A DNA stretch of 64,000 bases from Paenibacillus thermotolerans (GTDB taxonomy: Bacteria > Bacillota > Bacilli > Paenibacillales > YIM-B00363). Positions 60,574 to 64,000 of this stretch are shown one piece after another. The translations under genes were made by a program, and so were the position numbers. Below the pieces are notes generated by a model. That model did not search any database, was not told the origin of the DNA, and saw only the letters and a list, made by a program, of their open reading frames with translations. The stretch is from the NCBI RefSeq assembly GCF_028745515.1, contig NZ_JAQZSG010000005.1, positions 62,610 to 126,609 on the forward strand, in the 5' to 3' direction. Numbering within the stretch: position 1 is the stretch's first letter; the number at the start of each line of letters is the position of its first letter.

Positions 60574-62261
60574 TTGAGAATCAATCATAATATCGCATCT
60601 ATAAATACGTACCGCCAGCTATCTTCGAACAACTCCTCCAATTCCAAATCATTAGAGAAGCTTTCCTCAGGATTACGAATCAACCGTGCGGGCGACGACG
60701 CGGCCGGGTTGGCTATTTCCGAAAAAATGCGCGGACAAATACGCGGGTTAAGTATGGCGGCCCGTAATGCGCAGGATGGAATTTCGCTTATTCAAACGGC
60801 TGAAGGCGGATTGAATGAGGTTCATTCGCTTCTTCAACGAGGTCGGGAGCTTGCCGTTCAGGCTGCTAACGACTCGTTGACCGACAACGATCGGGAGGCG
60901 ATTCAGGCGGAGGTAACGCAAATTAAGGATGAAATTGACAGAATCGCCAACACGACTGAGTTTAACACTATAAAACTGTTAAACAAGGGAAATTCATATT
61001 TTACGTCTACTGATAAAGAGAAAGTGCTTGAAACCTTAAAGCGATCTTTCTTGGAGCAAAGCGAAGCGCTGATTCGAAATTATTACGGAATTAGCGGCGA
61101 TAATGTAGATTTAAAGATAGTTCTTGACGACACGATTGACGGCGTCGGCAACAAGCTGGCATATGTTAGCTACATGGTTGACGGAAGCGGCAAAGGGCAG
61201 AATCTCGAGCTTCATGTCGATATGCAGGACTTTGTCCCGGCTGCTTGGCCGAATGGAGGCAATGCGCCATACTATAACGATAGAATTATTGCGCACGAGA
61301 TGGTCCACGCTGTAATGGCGCGCAATACGAACCAAACAGCCGGGGCGATTCCTACATGGTTTAATGAAGGTATTGCCGAATTTATCCATGGTGCCGATGA
61401 ACGTTTAAGCGCTGATCTTGGAGCCGGAGTATCCAATGTTGTCGATTCCATCGTCGGTACGTGGTCGGGGTCTAGTTTGGAGTATTCAGGAGGCTACGCG
61501 GCTGTTCGTTATATGCACGAACAAATAAAAGCAAGCGGCGGTTCAGGCATTAAGGATATTATAGATGCACTAAAAACGGGGGTTACTCTCGATTCTGCAT
61601 TGGCAAGTTCTTCTTCAGGAGCCTTTGCAGACCTGGCGGATTTTACGTCAAAGTTTCGAAGTCTGACTGGGGGCCAAGCCTTTATCAACAACCTCTTGTC
61701 ATCCGGTAAATTGTCTAACGCTGACACCGGTGCGATTGGCGGTGCCGATGCCGACGGCGGAGCAGTGCGCACGGCGCAATCCGTTGTTGCCGATATGGAT
61801 AATCTCACGGATGATCCGCTGCTCGGATTTATTGAAATTATCCTTTCGACAGCTCGGAATCAAGCACCCGGAAGAATAACGTTAGTCTGCAGATCGGCGC
61901 CAATCAGGATACAACACTTTTGGTCGATCTTGCCGACGTTAGATCAAGTGCCCTCGGTATCGGTAATGCGGACGTTGTGAATCAAGCGCAAACGGCGATC
62001 ACCCGATTTGACAATGCTATTGCCAAGGTTTCCTCCGTACGCGCAAAACTGGGCGCTCTGCAAAACCGTCTTGAGCATACGATTAATAATATCGGTACTT
62101 CCGAAGAAAACTTGACCGCTTCGGAATCTCGAATTCGAGACGTGGATATGGCTAAAGAAATGATGGAGTATTCGAAGAGCAATATCCTCACTCAAGCGGC
62201 TCAATCCATGCTTGCTCAAGCAAATCAGCAGCCTCAAGGCGTACTTCAACTTCTTCGATAA
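60574..62261 (+). pseudogene. Flagellinolysin (metallopeptidase flagellin), split by a frameshift
   Basis: A second flagellin in which the variable region is a zinc peptidase domain. Frame 1 (60574-61980) has N-terminal flagellin D0/D1 ('[20 protein letters not shown]' type motifs), then the peptidase domain from about residue 145: zinc motif '[12 protein letters not shown]' (His241, Glu242, His245) and '[11 protein letters not shown]', with Glu265 as likely third ligand. The normal C-terminal flagellin domain lies in the -1 frame up to 62261 ('QNRLEHTINNIGTSEENLTA', 'QANQQPQGVLQLLR'). One missing T near 61839 would restore a continuous protein ('[20 protein letters not shown]'). All other parts look intact, so the break is recent or a sequencing error. 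Start TTG 60574 after 'gagggagg'. Confidence 0.85.
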
Positions 62262-62271
62262 GCTTAACGAT

Positions 62272-62317
62272 AAACAGACCCCTAGGTTTTGATCTCCATA
62301 GGGGTCTGTTTTTTTTA
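62272..62317 (+). terminator. Terminator after the flagellinolysin gene
   Basis: A perfect stem of about 13 bp (62272-62284 with 62299-62311) and a T8 tract. Confidence 0.88.
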
Positions 62318-62333
62318 TTGAAGATTTAGGCAA

Positions 62334-62361
62334 TAAACTTATTCGCCCTTTTAACCGATAT
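62334..62361 (+). promoter_or_regulatory. Sigma-D-type promoter of the maf operon
   Basis: TAAA (62334-62337), 16 bases, ACCGATAT (62354-62361): 4/4 and 7/8 of the sigma-D consensus. Same -10 as before flgM. Confidence 0.65.
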
Positions 62362-62409
62362 AAAGTATATCTACACATGCACGAGCAGCTACTATAAGGA
62401 GGCCGCCAA

Positions 62410-62805
62410 ATGACAGCTTCAATGGAAATAAACCGAGACGATGTATTGCTTGCCTTGGACGAATATTTAACTAGAGCCATACCTAATATCCATAAACTTT
62501 CCGATGAGTTTTATAGAGGCTCGACCCCGATTACATGGAATAGGTTCGATCAATTGATAGAAGCCGTCCAGTGGATTTCACAGACGCTTCCTTTATTCGC
62601 GGGATATACGAACGGTCCGGATTATGAAGCGGCATCGAAAAAAGTGGGCGCCAGCGTGACGGAATTGGCAAGCGCCGTTGAAAACAACGATACTGTATTG
62701 ATTGCGGACTGCTTACATTATGAGATTCTACCGTTCTTGACGGAATTGGCCCAAACTGTAAAGAATACTATTCGGCAAGAGGTACAAGCTAATGATACTT
62801 ACTGA
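62410..62805 (+). CDS. Helical protein of unknown function preceding maf
   Basis: The protein has 131 residues, predicted mostly helical: 'VLLALDEYLTRAIPNIHKLS', 'QLIEAVQWISQTLPLFAGYT' and 'NDTVLIADCLHYEILPFLTE'. There is no signal peptide or known motif. The stop codon overlaps the maf start by 14 bases, and a sigma-D promoter lies upstream, so it is coexpressed with the flagellin glycosyltransferase. It could be a partner or chaperone of Maf or flagellin. I do not recognise a family. ATG 62410 follows 'aaggaggccgcca'. Confidence 0.75.
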   Translation: MTASMEINRDDVLLALDEYLTRAIPNIHKLSDEFYRGSTPITWNRFDQLIEAVQWISQTLPLFAGYTNGPDYEAASKKVGASVTELASAVENNDTVLIADCLHYEILPFLTELAQTVKNTIRQEVQANDTY

Positions 62806-64000
62806 TAATATACTTGTGTTAAAACAGGACTATCCGGGGTTGTTAAAATGGATGGAAGCTTATCAACGGCCGCATGATTCTCCTTTCGCTGTAGAGGCGT
62901 CAAAATCAGGGGTGCCTACGCTAAGCTATACGGCAGGCGGCAGCAAAGTATATATTCACAGCAAATTCAACCCTGAAGAAGAAGCAGAGCGCCTTATTTC
63001 CAAATATCTCAATCAGGACAACGTTCAACATGTTTTGTTTTATGGAGTTGGGTTAGGGTATCATATTGAAAAGTTTGCCCAAGAAAAACCGGACGTCAAA
63101 TTTTCAATATATGAGCCTAACCCAGAGGTCATTTATCGTTTGCTAAGTACACGTTCGATTGAAAAATTACAGAAGTCTTTAAAGCACATTTACGTAGAAT
63201 TCAATCAGAACGATACGGTAAAACATATCCAGCACTTTCTTAATTACATTGATAAAGGAATCACCGTTATTACTTTGCCTGCTTACGAAAGATTGTTCCA
63301 AGAATCTTTGGGGCGGTTTACTGAACAATTTACCGAAATACTCAAAGAAAGTAAATCAAAACTGTATACAAACGCCGCATACGAAAAAAGATGGATCATC
63401 AACAGTGCAGCCAATTTGAGATATACGCTTTCTACGCCTAATATCATAGCGCAGAAAAAACAATATTTTGAGAACAAGCCTGCAATCATTGTAGGTGCGG
63501 GGCCTTCTTTATACGACGATATTGAACACCTAAAATATATTAGTGAAAACAAATTGGCTTATATTATTGCGACCGGATCGGGAATCAATGCACTTCTGTC
63601 GAATGGTGTCGTCCCAGATCTTTTTTGCAGCTACGATCCGTCGCATCTTAACAAAAAAGTCATTGAGAAGTTTGTGGAGTACGGAAACGATACGATCCCC
63701 TTCTTATTCGGCAGTACAATCGCTTATGATTCTTTGCCCTTGTACAAGGGCCCAAAACTTCATATGCTTATTAATCAAGATACCGTTACGCAGTACTATG
63801 TGAAGAGAGACGGAGAAACACTAGAAGTCTTTAATGATGCCCCTTCCATTGCAGTAGTTGTGCTGCAATTGCTTGCACGAATGGGCTGCAATCCGATTAT
63901 TCTTTCGGGGATCAATTTGGCATATCGAGACAATCGTCTTTATGCACAGGGCATAATGTACGAGCACCGTACTTCCGAGGTAACCGAACGAGAAAAAGAG
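62792..64000 (+). CDS. Motility accessory factor (Maf/DUF115) glycosyltransferase, 5' part
   Basis: Reading frame from ATG 62792 to the window end without a stop: 403 codons visible, the 3' end lies outside. Maf proteins attach nonulosonic acids to flagellin. Seen: 'HVLFYGVGLGYHIEKFAQE' and 'SIYEPNPEVIYRLL' in the N-terminal domain, then the DUF115 core 'KPAIIVGAGPSLYDDIEHLK', 'YIIATGSGINALLSNGVVPD' and 'DAPSIAVVVLQLLARMGCNP', with 'ILSGINLAY' after it. SD 'aagagg' about 8 bases before ATG. It overlaps the previous gene by 14 bases. Donor sugar genes are not in the window apart from the CDP-sugar cluster. Confidence 0.9.
   Translation, partial: MILTDNILVLKQDYPGLLKWMEAYQRPHDSPFAVEASKSGVPTLSYTAGGSKVYIHSKFNPEEEAERLISKYLNQDNVQHVLFYGVGLGYHIEKFAQEKPDVKFSIYEPNPEVIYRLLSTRSIEKLQKSLKHIYVEFNQNDTVKHIQHFLNYIDKGITVITLPAYERLFQESLGRFTEQFTEILKESKSKLYTNAAYEKRWIINSAANLRYTLSTPNIIAQKKQYFENKPAIIVGAGPSLYDDIEHLKYISENKLAYIIATGSGINALLSNGVVPDLFCSYDPSHLNKKVIEKFVEYGNDTIPFLFGSTIAYDSLPLYKGPKLHMLINQDTVTQYYVKRDGETLEVFNDAPSIAVVVLQLLARMGCNPIILSGINLAYRDNRLYAQGIMYEHRTSEVTEREKE

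Noticed and set aside
61836-61880. Programmed -1 frameshift as explanation for the split flagellinolysin
   Set aside because: The required shift is -1, but the codons GAA ATT ATC give no slippery heptamer and no strong downstream structure is seen; a single-base deletion or read error is simpler.

Overview
The window is a chromosomal segment of an endospore-forming, flagellated, S-layer-bearing Firmicute, most likely Paenibacillus or a close relative (Cohnella or similar; genus is an inference). Evidence: Bacillus-type gene order DUF1146-murA-spoIID-spoIIQ-spoIIID-mbl-flhO-flhP-fabZ, then degS-degU ... comFA-comFC-yvyF-flgM-flgN-flgK-flgL-DUF6470-fliW-csrA ... hag. Sporulation genes, an alpha/beta-type SASP, many SLH-domain surface proteins and csaB (pyruvylation of the cell-wall polymer that SLH domains bind) complete the picture. 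Nearly everything reads on the + strand; only three genes are on the - strand.

Layout. 1-1101: 3' part of nuoN. 1260-3824: exported subtilisin-like protease with three SLH domains. 3863-9414: envelope and sporulation genes (murA, spoIID, spoIIQ with a sigma-F promoter, spoIIID, mbl). 9434-13793: flhO, flhP, an EpuA-like small membrane protein, fabZ, a phosphohexomutase. 13813-18947: surface polymer genes (DUF5693, csaB, tagA, tagO). 19214-29425: a giant SLH protein and the presumed main S-layer protein, which has two in-frame starts, each with a good ribosome binding site. 29711-33112 (-): two exported proteins of unknown role. 33224-38577: a coiled-coil surface protein, an enlarged SASP, metK and a NAGPA/stalk-domain exported protein. 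38621-41094: degS, degU and a small glycosyltransferase-like protein whose Shine-Dalgarno lies in a hairpin. 41095-44865: a small-RNA or attenuator-like promoter/terminator pair, an 81-bp duplicated segment, a nuclease-like gene, comFA (apparent CTG start) and comFC. 44943-50153: the late flagellar genes yvyF to csrA.

50213-58356 is a visibly AT-richer insert between csrA and the flagellin gene. It encodes RfbF, RfbG and an RfbH-like 3-dehydrase, a sugar-nucleotide reductase and a YerE-like thiamine-diphosphate enzyme. Together these suggest a CDP-3,6-dideoxy sugar with a two-carbon branch (yersiniose type). A glycosyltransferase follows on the - strand. Then come hag, a second flagellin whose variable region is replaced by a zinc-metallopeptidase domain (flagellinolysin; one frameshift in this sequence), an unknown protein, and a Maf-type flagellin glycosyltransferase that runs off the window. 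The region looks like a flagellar surface decoration and proteolysis locus.

Regulatory highlights: sigma-D-like promoters before flgM, hag and the maf operon. The flgM promoter sits inside the 5' arm of the terminator that closes the comF-yvyF transcript. Two CsrA-type hairpins with GGA in the hexaloop lie in the hag leader, matching the nearby fliW-csrA pair. All promoter, hairpin and binding-site calls were made by eye and are not backed by folding or search software.
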